From NCBI GenBank assembly GCA_943912835.1, contig CALTVJ010000042.1:1-16971 (forward strand): a DNA stretch of 16,971 nucleotides, written 5' to 3'. The DNA comes from an uncultured Porphyromonas sp. Lineage in GTDB: Bacteria; Bacteroidota; Bacteroidia; Bacteroidales; Porphyromonadaceae. The translations under genes were made by a program, and so were the position numbers. Within the stretch, counting starts at the first letter, position 1; every line of letters starts with the position of its first letter. A model generated the notes under the pieces. The model was not told the origin of the DNA. It did no database searches and saw only the letters and a program-made list of their open reading frames with translations. This document shows positions 7,931 through 13,565 of this stretch, piece by piece.

Positions 7931-8476
7931 TTAATCTAAGCGATTGAGTAGGGGGGACACCATTTGCCAGATGGCTATCCCAGCAGCAACACTGACGTTA
8001 AGTGAGTGCTTGGTGCCATATTGAGGGATTTCGAGGCAATGGCTTGCTTGGTCGATAACCTCTTGCTTTACGCCATGTACTTCATTGCCGAGTACGAGGG
8101 CATATTTTTTGCCTTCCTCGGGTTTAAAGTTCGGTAGCGAAGTGCTTCCCTCTGCTTGCTCCAAGGTATAGACGATGTAGCCTTCGCTCTGCAAACTCTT
8201 GACAGCCTCGAGGGCTGATGGACTATAACGCCATGCGACACTGTCCTCTGCTCCTAATGCCGTTTTGTGAATGTCGGGGTGTGGAGGTCGTGCCGTGATG
8301 CCACAAAGGATAAGCCCTTCAAGACGAAAAGCATCGGCAGTGCGAAAGACAGACCCAATGTTGTTCATACTGCGTACATCATCTAAGACGATGACGAGGG
8401 GCATTTTGTTGCTTCTGGCGAAGCTTTGGAGGTCAAGACGCTCCATTTCGGTGATTAGGGTTTTGCGTAGGCTCAT
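7931..8476 (-). CDS. SpoU/TrmH-family RNA 2'-O-methyltransferase
   Basis: This 181-residue SPOUT (alpha/beta knot) enzyme probably methylates the 2'-OH of a nucleotide in tRNA or rRNA. All three SpoU motifs are present: motif 1 NNIGSVFRTADA (N39 and R45, spaced as in TrmH), motif 2 LVLGNEVHGV, and motif 3 with SLNVSVAAGIA forming the knot. It lacks the extra N-terminal RNA-binding domain of RlmB. I chose the ATG at 8476 because it overlaps the upstream stop as ATGA, a classic coupling arrangement; the frame stays open further upstream only inside the preceding gene. The target nucleotide cannot be assigned, so no gene symbol is given. Confidence 0.88.
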   Translation of the reverse strand: MSLRKTLITEMERLDLQSFARSNKMPLVIVLDDVRSMNNIGSVFRTADAFRLEGLILCGITARPPHPDIHKTALGAEDSVAWRYSPSALEAVKSLQSEGYIVYTLEQAEGSTSLPNFKPEEGKKYALVLGNEVHGVKQEVIDQASHCLEIPQYGTKHSLNVSVAAGIAIWQMVSPLLNRLD

Positions 8477-9177
8477 CGTCCGAGTAGGAATATGGTGGCT
8501 TGTTTGTGAATCGCTGGTATCTTTCCGCGCCAGTCGGCGAGTGAACGGGTGCGAATATACGCCTCTGGTGCAGTAATCTGCGAGGCAATACAGAGTTTCG
8601 TTGAGCCTTTGCAATGTTTGATCAGTTCGGCTACAAGTCGCTCGTTGCGGTATGGTGTCTCGATGAATATCTGCGTTTCCCCTAGATGCAAGACCCTGCT
8701 CTCAGCCTCTTTGATGGCTCTCGCTCGCTCAGCTTCGTCAATGGGGAGGTAGCCCAAGAAAGCGAAGCGTTGCCCATTGAAGCCTGATGCCATGAGGGAC
8801 ATCAAAATAGACGAAGGCCCTACGAGGGGCACGACTTCGTAGCCTTTCTTTTGGGCTAAGGCGACGATATCGCTCCCAGGGTCAGCTACGGCAGGACAGC
8901 CTGCTTCGCTAATAACTCCGATGTTTTGCCCTTGGCTTAGAGGCTCTAAGTAGGAGCTAATATCTTCTGGAGAGGTATGCTTGTTGAGCTCGTAGAAGTA
9001 TAGGCTGTCGATGTTGATGGCCTTGTCGCTGGCTTTGAGGAAGCGGCGAGCCGAACGTACGTTCTCCACAACGAAGTGTTGTATCTCTTTGAGGACTTCG
9101 CAGTTGTAGTCTGGCAGGCATTGTTTATGCTCTATCTTTGCCAGAGGTACGGGGATAAGATATAGTTTAGCACTCAT
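8473..9177 (-). CDS. RsmI-like tetrapyrrole-methylase-family SAM methyltransferase
   Basis: This 234-residue class III (tetrapyrrole methylase fold) SAM-dependent enzyme is closest to RsmI, which 2'-O-methylates C1402 of 16S rRNA. SAM-site motifs are seen at VISEAGCPAVADPG (88-101) and VPLVGPSS (116-123), followed by GQRFAFLGYLP. It differs from true RsmI: the N-terminal GNLxDIT and EDTRHT motifs are replaced by AKIEHKQ and ENVRSAR, and the protein is about 50 residues shorter than E. coli RsmI. It may be a lineage-specific paralogue with another target, probably RNA judging by its two RNA-methyltransferase neighbours. It is the first gene of the overlapping operon and has its own -7 box upstream. 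Confidence 0.75.
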   Translation of the reverse strand: MSAKLYLIPVPLAKIEHKQCLPDYNCEVLKEIQHFVVENVRSARRFLKASDKAINIDSLYFYELNKHTSPEDISSYLEPLSQGQNIGVISEAGCPAVADPGSDIVALAQKKGYEVVPLVGPSSILMSLMASGFNGQRFAFLGYLPIDEAERARAIKEAESRVLHLGETQIFIETPYRNERLVAELIKHCKGSTKLCIASQITAPEAYIRTRSLADWRGKIPAIHKQATIFLLGR

Positions 9178-9193
9178 CTTTATTTAATAGAAA

Positions 9194-9229
9194 ATCTGCC
9201 ACAAAGTTACGAATATCTTTGTGGCAGAT
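9194..9229 (-). terminator. Terminator of lipoprotein gene, carrying a promoter box
   Basis: ATCTGCCACAAAG (9194-9206) and CTTTGTGGCAGAT (9217-9229) form a perfect 13-bp stem with a 10-nt loop, followed on the minus strand by TTTTC. It lies 28 bp past the stop of the minus-strand lipoprotein gene. The stem also contains the -7 element for the next gene (see 9202-9209). Confidence 0.8.
9202..9209 (-). promoter_or_regulatory. -7 promoter element for RsmI-like gene
   Basis: On the minus strand this reads TAACTTTG, matching TAnnTTTG, and would place the transcript start near 9198, about 20 nt before the ATG at 9177. No clear TTTG lies about 20 bp upstream. Most of the element is in the 3' arm of the upstream terminator hairpin. 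Confidence 0.5.
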
Positions 9230-9257
9230 GTTTTTGTCGTGAAGTCTCTCTTGAGGC

Positions 9258-10169
9258 TTAGTCGTTGTAAAGCATCTGTTTGGCTTGCTCCCTACTTGAG
9301 ATGAAACTCAGTGCATCAAGGAGTTGATAAACATTCTCTCCATCTATAATACGTTTGTGTATATAGCCTAATACCTCGAGTTTTTTGTCGTCAAAGGAGA
9401 ATAAATTCATTAGTTTGACGCACTGAGCGACTGTGAATAAGCGATGACGCGCTCCCAATTTAATCTTACTTAGTTTGTTGTCATCAAAGGGCTCGGACTT
9501 TACCGAGCGGTAAAAGGTGTCAAAGCCACGACTTGAGGGGACAATCGGTTCGTATGAGCTTAGTAGACTCTCAACCTCCCGTTTCTGGAAAGGGAATACT
9601 CTCAAGATGGGGTCTATATAGCCTTGATGCACGATATAGGGGGCAAGGATTTTGAGGGCGTGATACTTGTCGTCACTGAAATTAAATAAGCTCAAAAGAC
9701 GTAAAGTTTGCTCAACATCGAGGTAACGCACCCAACGAGGGCAGGTGCTTAGTTTGCTCATGCGTTCGGAAGAGAAACTGTCTTTGAGCTCTCTAAAGAA
9801 GGCTTCAAATCCTCTATCTCGTGTCACTTGTGGTGTGAATGGCATATCTCTAACCATGTCGTTGTGTGTGCCCCCGAGGCTGAAGTTGGCATGACTTGTT
9901 GTCGAGCTATTGCTTTGCATGGACTCTCTGCGCAGGGCGATGACACGTCCATTCTCAAGGTCGATAGTGTGCCATACGCCGTATCCGGCGTAGGTTAATG
10001 TGGTTTTGTTGCGATTGAAGGTGCGCGCACTTGGTTCGCCTAGTATTTGGTACACCATCGTTTCGGACATGCCAGGTTTGATGAGTGCCAGGTTTTGGCT
10101 TTGCACTCCGCAGGCCGTGAGGCATAGCCCGATGAACAGGCTGAGGCATAGTTGCTTTATAACGTTCAT
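9258..10169 (-). CDS. Lipoprotein with BamE-like N-terminus and two DUF4476 repeats
   Basis: This is a 303-residue predicted lipoprotein. The signal peptide ends in the lipobox LTAC with the lipidated cysteine at C20; the following residues (GVQSQN) carry no acidic surface-export signal of the Bacteroides type, so it probably faces the periplasm. Residues about 26-82 (LIKPGMSETMVYQILGEPS, then a beta-rich part) resemble the SmpA/OmlA (BamE) fold. After a Ser/Asn-rich linker come two related repeats, about 119-204 and 215-300. Each starts RGF-x-x-F-[FY]-R and contains LFxF or LFSF with D-D-K, matching DUF4476. Function is unknown; DUF4476 is common in Bacteroidetes lipoproteins. The gene is divergent from aroQ, has a terminator after it, and may have a long structured leader. 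Confidence 0.82.
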   Translation of the reverse strand: MNVIKQLCLSLFIGLCLTACGVQSQNLALIKPGMSETMVYQILGEPSARTFNRNKTTLTYAGYGVWHTIDLENGRVIALRRESMQSNSSTTSHANFSLGGTHNDMVRDMPFTPQVTRDRGFEAFFRELKDSFSSERMSKLSTCPRWVRYLDVEQTLRLLSLFNFSDDKYHALKILAPYIVHQGYIDPILRVFPFQKREVESLLSSYEPIVPSSRGFDTFYRSVKSEPFDDNKLSKIKLGARHRLFTVAQCVKLMNLFSFDDKKLEVLGYIHKRIIDGENVYQLLDALSFISSREQAKQMLYND

Positions 10170-10245
10170 ACTATGTAAATTTTAGTGAATATCAGTATGT
10201 GTACCATAAAGCTATATATATTTTTGATATTATTGTATAGTACGG

Positions 10246-10266
10246 CACTCGCTTCGGTGCGAGGTG
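10246..10266. repeat. GC-rich hairpin
   Basis: CACTCGC (10246-10252) pairs with GCGAGGTG (10259-10266) leaving one bulged G and a 6-nt loop TTCGGT. No T-run follows on either strand, so it is not a standard terminator. It sits just outside the larger repeat cluster at 10264-10397. Confidence 0.6.
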
Positions 10267-10397
10267 TACAGTCACTCGGTAGAGCGATGTTTGTTTACTT
10301 ACCGAGTGGATGATCGTCTTCTTACCGAGTGTACTTTGATCGAAATACTGAAGGTCCTTTAGGTGTTTTCAGTAAAATACTTCGTTATGCTGTACAC
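10264..10397. ncRNA. Candidate structured RNA or leader element
   Basis: GTGTACAG (10264-10271) and CTGTACAC (10390-10397) are perfect inverted repeats that would close a 134-nt domain. Inside, CACTCGGTA (10273-10281) can pair with either of two identical copies of TACCGAGTG (10300-10308 or 10323-10331), giving mutually exclusive stems. A third helix joins CGAA (10341-10344) and TACTGAA (10346-10352) to TTCAGTA (10368-10374) and TTCG (10381-10384). The minus-strand -7 box at 10423-10430 would put it in the 5' leader of the lipoprotein mRNA. It matches no RNA family I can name, and DNA-level operators are an alternative. Confidence 0.35.
10298..10331. repeat. 11-bp direct repeat, two copies
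   Basis: CTTACCGAGTG occurs at 10298-10308 and 10321-10331, a 23-bp period (close to two helical turns). The inverse CACTCGGTA lies at 10273-10281. As DNA this could be a set of operator half-sites; as RNA it allows alternative stems. Confidence 0.7.
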
Positions 10398-10422
10398 AAG
10401 GGGAGGTAGCGTTCAAAATAAA

Positions 10423-10430
10423 CAAAAGTA
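10423..10430 (-). promoter_or_regulatory. Possible -7 element for the lipoprotein gene
   Basis: On the minus strand this reads TACTTTTG, matching TAnnTTTG. A start near 10419 would give a leader of about 250 nt before the ATG at 10169, including the repeat cluster. No -33 TTTG is visible at the right distance, so support is weak. Confidence 0.3.
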
Positions 10431-10463
10431 GAATCATAATGAATTAAATAGGTAGAAAATAAC

Positions 10464-10471
10464 TACCTTTG
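10464..10471 (+). promoter_or_regulatory. Upstream -7 element for aroQ, inside a small dyad
   Basis: TACCTTTG matches TAnnTTTG and would give a leader of about 38 nt for aroQ. AGGTAG (10450-10455) and CTACCT (10463-10468) form a 6-bp inverted repeat overlapping the box, which could be an operator. No -33 TTTG is found about 20 bp upstream. Confidence 0.4.
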
Positions 10472-10499
10472 TAGACAATAGGCGAGTTTGGTTTCCTTC

Positions 10500-10507
10500 T
10501 AACTTTG
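10500..10507 (+). promoter_or_regulatory. Second -7 element abutting aroQ start
   Basis: TAACTTTG matches TAnnTTTG and ends 5 bp before the aroQ ATG. Use of this box would give an almost leaderless mRNA. The nearest TTTG (10487-10490) is too close (9 bp) to be a -33 box. Confidence 0.4.
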
Positions 10508-10512
10508 TAAAT

Positions 10513-10965
10513 ATGCGTATCTGTATCATTAATGGCCCTAATTTGCAGGCTATCGGCTCTAGAGAGACCGATATATATGGGGTGCGCACTTTTGATCAAT
10601 TCCTGCTAGAACTGCAAGAATTGTACACAGAGCAGAAGGGGCTAAAGCTAGATTATATTCAGAGTCATCATGAAGGGGTCATTATCGAAGAATTGTATCG
10701 ATGCTCCGAGCAAGATGATTGCATAGGTATAGTTCTCAATGCCGGCGCATATACACACACCTCTATTGCGATACTTGATGCTATTCGAGCCATTACAAGT
10801 CCCGTAGTAGAGGTTCATTTGTCTAATATATATGCACGAGAAGTTTATCGCCATAAATCTGTGTTGTCCGAGGCTTGCCTAGGTCAAATAACGGGTTTCG
10901 GACTCGAGAGCTACCGCTTAGCTATAGAAGCTTTACTCGCACATCATACAGCAAACAGAAACTAA
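10513..10965 (+). CDS. aroQ: Type II 3-dehydroquinate dehydratase
   Basis: This 150-residue enzyme removes water from 3-dehydroquinate to give 3-dehydroshikimate, the third step of the shikimate pathway. Family motifs are in order: NGPNL (7-11), the lid with catalytic R17 and Y22 in SRETDIYG, a QSHHEG variant of the usual QSNHEG, NAGAYTHTSIA, and EVHLSNIYARE with the catalytic histidine. Size matches the dodecameric type II enzymes, not the type I Schiff-base enzyme (AroD). The ATG lies directly after two candidate -7 boxes. pyk begins 34 bp downstream with no clear promoter between them, so the two are probably co-transcribed. Confidence 0.95.
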   Translation: MRICIINGPNLQAIGSRETDIYGVRTFDQFLLELQELYTEQKGLKLDYIQSHHEGVIIEELYRCSEQDDCIGIVLNAGAYTHTSIAILDAIRAITSPVVEVHLSNIYAREVYRHKSVLSEACLGQITGFGLESYRLAIEALLAHHTANRN

Positions 10966-10999
10966 CGAAGTATAAATATTTCAAACTTATAGACTTTAT

Positions 11000-12460
11000 A
11001 TGAAAAAGACTAAAATCGTAGCCACGATCTCAGACTTACGTTGTGATGTCGAGTTCCTTCGCCCTCTTGTTGAGGCTGGTGTGAATGTCGTACGTCTCAA
11101 TACGGCACACATGACCTTCGAGGGGATTGATAATGTAGTAAACAACACACGTGCAGTAAGCAAAAATGTAGCTTTGCTTCTTGATACTAAGGGTCCAGAA
11201 GTACGTACAACTGTGCTCAAGGGTAATAGTGAGTACAAAGCTCAGCATGGCAAAGACCTCAAGATCGAGTTTAAGCCTGGTGATAAGGTGACATTTATGG
11301 CTAACCCAGAAGCGGAGAGCGATAACGCACTAATCAATGTAAACTATGTGAACTTCGTGCATGATGTTCCTGTTGGTGCACGTATCCTTCTTGACGATGG
11401 TGCTTTGGAGTTCATCGTAGAGTCTAAAGAAGCTGATAAACTTCTTACAACTTGTCAAAACTCAGGTAAACTTGGTAGCCGTAAGAGTGTAAACGTGCCA
11501 GGCGTACGTATTGATTTGCCTTCGCTTACTGAGAAGGACCGCAACAATATCCTACACGTTATCCCAAAGAACATTGAGTTTATTGCTCACTCTTTCGTGC
11601 GTAATAAGAAGGATATCGAAGAAATCCAAACAATCCTTGATGCTCACAATAGTAAGATCCAAATCATCGCTAAGATCGAGAACCAAGAGGGTATCGACAA
11701 TATCGATGAGATTATCGAGGCTTGTAGTGGTATCATGATCGCTCGTGGTGACCTCGCTATCGAAGTGCCAGCAGAGAAGGTGCCCAATATGCAACGTATG
11801 ATCATCAAGAAGTGTATCGCAGCTAAGAAGCCAGTTATCGTAGCAACACAGATGCTCCACACGATGATCGAGAACCCACTACCTACGCGTGCTGAGGTGA
11901 GTGACATCGCTAATGCTGTTTACTATCGTACAGATGCTGTGATGCTCTCTGGTGAAACAGCTAACGGTGACTATCCTCTAGAGGCAGTACAGACTATGGC
12001 TCGTGTGATCAAGGAAGCAGAATCTTCTCTTGAGAGCGAATATGAAGCAGAAACACCTCACTCAAAAGAAGTATCAACGACTACAGCTTACCTAGCTAAG
12101 GCCGCTGTGAAGAGCGTTGAGAAGATCGAGACTGCAGCAATCATCACAGATAGCTATACAGGTCGTACGGCTCGTTACCTATCATCGTTCCGCTCTAAGG
12201 TGCCTGTTTGCGCTGTGTGCTATGATGAGACTGTAAGTCGTCAGCTTGCTCTTAGCTATGGTGTAAATGCACACTATGAGGGCGAAGGTGTGAACGAGAG
12301 CGCACGCTTGGTTGCTGGTATCAACCACTTCATCTCAACAGGTGTGATCGCTAAGGATACACAAGCGGCTTATATGAGCGGTACTATCGGTATCACAGGT
12401 GCAGCACACTGCCTAGAGATCGAAACTGTAGAAACGCTTATTGAGCGCAATAGCAAGTAA
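11000..12460 (+). CDS. pyk: Pyruvate kinase
   Basis: This 486-residue enzyme transfers phosphate from phosphoenolpyruvate to ADP. Catalytic features are R32 and N34 in VVRLNTAH, DTKGPEVRT (D62, E67), the catalytic lysine in AKIENQEG (K225) with metal ligands E227 and D251 (GDLAIE), and ATQMLHTMIE followed by PTRAEVSDIANAV. K225, E227 and D251 have the same spacing as in rabbit muscle enzyme. The usual ATIGPAS start is replaced by ATISDLRC, and the RLNFSHG motif by RLNTAHM, which I recall as typical of Bacteroides enzymes. It lies 34 bp after aroQ and ends 30 bp before a strong hairpin. Confidence 0.96.
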   Translation: MKKTKIVATISDLRCDVEFLRPLVEAGVNVVRLNTAHMTFEGIDNVVNNTRAVSKNVALLLDTKGPEVRTTVLKGNSEYKAQHGKDLKIEFKPGDKVTFMANPEAESDNALINVNYVNFVHDVPVGARILLDDGALEFIVESKEADKLLTTCQNSGKLGSRKSVNVPGVRIDLPSLTEKDRNNILHVIPKNIEFIAHSFVRNKKDIEEIQTILDAHNSKIQIIAKIENQEGIDNIDEIIEACSGIMIARGDLAIEVPAEKVPNMQRMIIKKCIAAKKPVIVATQMLHTMIENPLPTRAEVSDIANAVYYRTDAVMLSGETANGDYPLEAVQTMARVIKEAESSLESEYEAETPHSKEVSTTTAYLAKAAVKSVEKIETAAIITDSYTGRTARYLSSFRSKVPVCAVCYDETVSRQLALSYGVNAHYEGEGVNESARLVAGINHFISTGVIAKDTQAAYMSGTIGITGAAHCLEIETVETLIERNSK

Positions 12461-12490
12461 TTTCTTCGGAATAAAACTCGCAAATAGAAG

Positions 12491-12530
12491 ATTAGGACTT
12501 TGGTGTGATTTGTTACGCCAAAGTCCTAAT
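12491..12530 (+). terminator. Terminator after pyk
   Basis: ATTAGGACTTTGG (12491-12503) pairs perfectly with CCAAAGTCCTAAT (12518-12530). The stem extends five more pairs (two G-T) to a 4-nt loop, and TTGTTT follows. It ends 10 bp before the -33 box of rpmH. Confidence 0.9.
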
Positions 12531-12540
12531 TGTTTGATAA

Positions 12541-12572
12541 TTTGCTGAGCTTGTTATTTTTGTGTATCTTTG
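12541..12572 (+). promoter_or_regulatory. rpmH promoter, full Bacteroidetes consensus
   Basis: TTTG (12541-12544), a 20-bp spacer, then TATCTTTG (12565-12572) match the -33/-7 consensus in both sequence and spacing. The predicted start is near 12576, giving a leader of about 68 nt. It is one of the two best-formed promoters in the window. Confidence 0.85.
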
Positions 12573-12579
12573 CAAGCCG

Positions 12580-12598
12580 AAGCGCTATATCAGTGCTT
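12580..12598 (+). promoter_or_regulatory. Small hairpin at the 5' end of rpmH leader
   Basis: AAGCGC (12580-12585) can pair with GTGCTT (12593-12598), including one G-T pair, around a 7-nt loop. It would begin about 4 nt after the predicted transcript start. It could stabilise the mRNA or act in feedback control, but nothing specific is recognisable. Confidence 0.3.
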
Positions 12599-12643
12599 GT
12601 TTTACCTTAGAGGATATTAACAATAAAAATATATTTTTAGACG

Positions 12644-12790
12644 ATGAAAAGAACGTTCCAACCCTCGAATCGTAAGAGAAAGAATAAGCATGGCTTCCGT
12701 AGCCGTATGGCTACTGCTAATGGTCGCCGTGTACTAGCTGCACGTCGTGCCAAAGGTCGTGCCAAGCTAACGGTTTCTGACGAATACTAG
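12644..12790 (+). CDS. rpmH: Ribosomal protein bL34
   Basis: This 48-residue, very basic protein of the large ribosomal subunit opens MKRTFQPSNRKRKNKHGFR and continues with the canonical RMATANGRRVLAARRAKGR, ending KLTVSDEY. Length and sequence fit bL34 throughout, so the ATG at 12644 is secure. It has its own strong promoter and is followed by a terminator. In many bacteria rpmH sits beside rnpA and dnaA; here rnpA does not follow, and the next gene encodes an arginine decarboxylase. Confidence 0.97.
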   Translation: MKRTFQPSNRKRKNKHGFRSRMATANGRRVLAARRAKGRAKLTVSDEY

Positions 12791-12805
12791 GAATCTATCT
12801 CTTAG

Positions 12806-12848
12806 CAGATCGCCTAGTTAAAATAGTGATCACAAGCTGGGCTATCTG
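12806..12848 (+). repeat. Imperfect stem between rpmH and its terminator
   Basis: CAGATCGCC (12806-12814) pairs with GGCTATCTG (12840-12848) with one mismatch, and the perfect palindrome GTGATCAC (12827-12834) lies inside. There is no T-run after it. It may protect the 3' end of the rpmH mRNA, or be chance. Confidence 0.3.
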
Positions 12849-12859
12849 AAATGAATATA

Positions 12860-12900
12860 AAAGCCTCCCTTAGGTAATCTATGCCTAGTGGGGCTTTTTT
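12860..12900 (+). terminator. Terminator after rpmH
   Basis: AAAGCC (12860-12865) pairs with GGCTTT (12892-12897). The inner stem continues imperfectly through CTTAGG and CCTAG, and the hairpin ends in a run of six T. It lies 69 bp after the rpmH stop and just before the pdaD promoter. Confidence 0.85.
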
Positions 12901-12916
12901 ATTGTCTTATTCTTAG

Positions 12917-12924
12917 TACCTTTG
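12917..12924 (+). promoter_or_regulatory. -7 element for pdaD
   Basis: TACCTTTG matches TAnnTTTG and predicts a start near 12928 with a leader of about 28 nt. The region 20 bp upstream is the T-run of the rpmH terminator, and no TTTG -33 box is seen there. Confidence 0.55.
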
Positions 12925-12955
12925 TAACATTAACTCATAAATATATCAACAATAA

Positions 12956-13510
12956 ATGGCAAAATACGTAGGGAACCTTATCCCCCACACATTCTTTGCT
13001 ACCAAGGGTAGCGGTGAGTCTGACTTAGAACTACACGCAGGCTCGTATCACATGGCACTATATGATGCTGGTATCTCAGACTTCAACATCATGGTGTATT
13101 CATCAGTCCTCCCTGCTACGGCACACCTTGTATCGATGGACGAAATTGACTTGCCTCCATTCGGTAGTGAGATGAAGACAATCATGTCTGTTTCTCATGG
13201 TCAACAAGATGAGTTCGTATCTGCTGGTATCGTTTATGCTTGGATGTATGAAGATGAGAACTTCGACAAAAAAGTCGGCGGTCTTGTTTGCGAAGTAAGC
13301 GGTCGTTATCGTATCGAAGAGCTTGAGAGCCGTTTGATCCGTGTGATCACAGACCTTCATGAGAAGACATACAGCCAGTACTATCTTGGCGAGCTAAACT
13401 TCATTAGCGAGGGTATTACTATCCAGAAGCGTTATGGTACTGCTCTAGCTGCTCTATGTTTTGTTGACTTCCAACAACCAGAGAGCGACACACCTGCGGC
13501 AGGTATCTAG
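12956..13510 (+). CDS. pdaD: Pyruvoyl-dependent arginine decarboxylase
   Basis: This 184-residue proenzyme converts arginine to agmatine, a polyamine precursor, using a pyruvoyl group made by self-cleavage instead of PLP. The family pattern is clear: FFATKGSGES near the N-terminus, ALYDAGISDFNI, then the cleavage site YSSVLP, where processing between S49 and S50 would give a short beta chain and an alpha chain with N-terminal pyruvoyl. GTALAALCF lies near the C-terminus. Size matches the archaeal (Methanocaldococcus) and chlamydial enzymes. It has its own -7 box. pgk starts 55 bp after it with no visible promoter or terminator between, so they may be co-transcribed. No agmatine-using gene is nearby. 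Confidence 0.9.
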   Translation: MAKYVGNLIPHTFFATKGSGESDLELHAGSYHMALYDAGISDFNIMVYSSVLPATAHLVSMDEIDLPPFGSEMKTIMSVSHGQQDEFVSAGIVYAWMYEDENFDKKVGGLVCEVSGRYRIEELESRLIRVITDLHEKTYSQYYLGELNFISEGITIQKRYGTALAALCFVDFQQPESDTPAAGI

Positions 13511-13565
13511 TCGAGAGACCACGACAAGGATCAATCAAGAAGAACAAGAAATTATAGATTATACT

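Larger units (their letters stand above)
10170..10512. other. 343-bp divergent intergenic region rich in inverted repeats
   Basis: No convincing protein-coding frame is present. The region holds, left to right: an AT-rich stretch (10171-10240), a GC-rich hairpin (10246-10266), three copies of a CACTCGGTA/TACCGAGTG element, an imperfect TACTGAA/TTCAGTA stem, an enclosing GTGTACAG/CTGTACAC pair, a minus-strand -7 box (10423-10430), and two plus-strand -7 boxes (10464-10471 and 10500-10507). It probably holds divergent promoters for the lipoprotein and aroQ plus a structured leader or small RNA. Confidence 0.65.

Noticed and set aside
8477..8614. Open extension of the SpoU gene into the RsmI-like gene
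   Set aside because: The ATGA overlap at 8473-8476 is a better start, and the extra 46 residues are the other gene read out of frame.
10298..10331. Start of a CRISPR array
   Set aside because: There are only two direct copies of 11 bp with a 12-bp spacer, far below CRISPR dimensions, and no cas genes are near.
13461..13565. Open extension of pgk upstream of 13566
   Set aside because: It overlaps the end of pdaD, shows no PGK similarity, and PGK homology starts exactly at the ATG at 13566.
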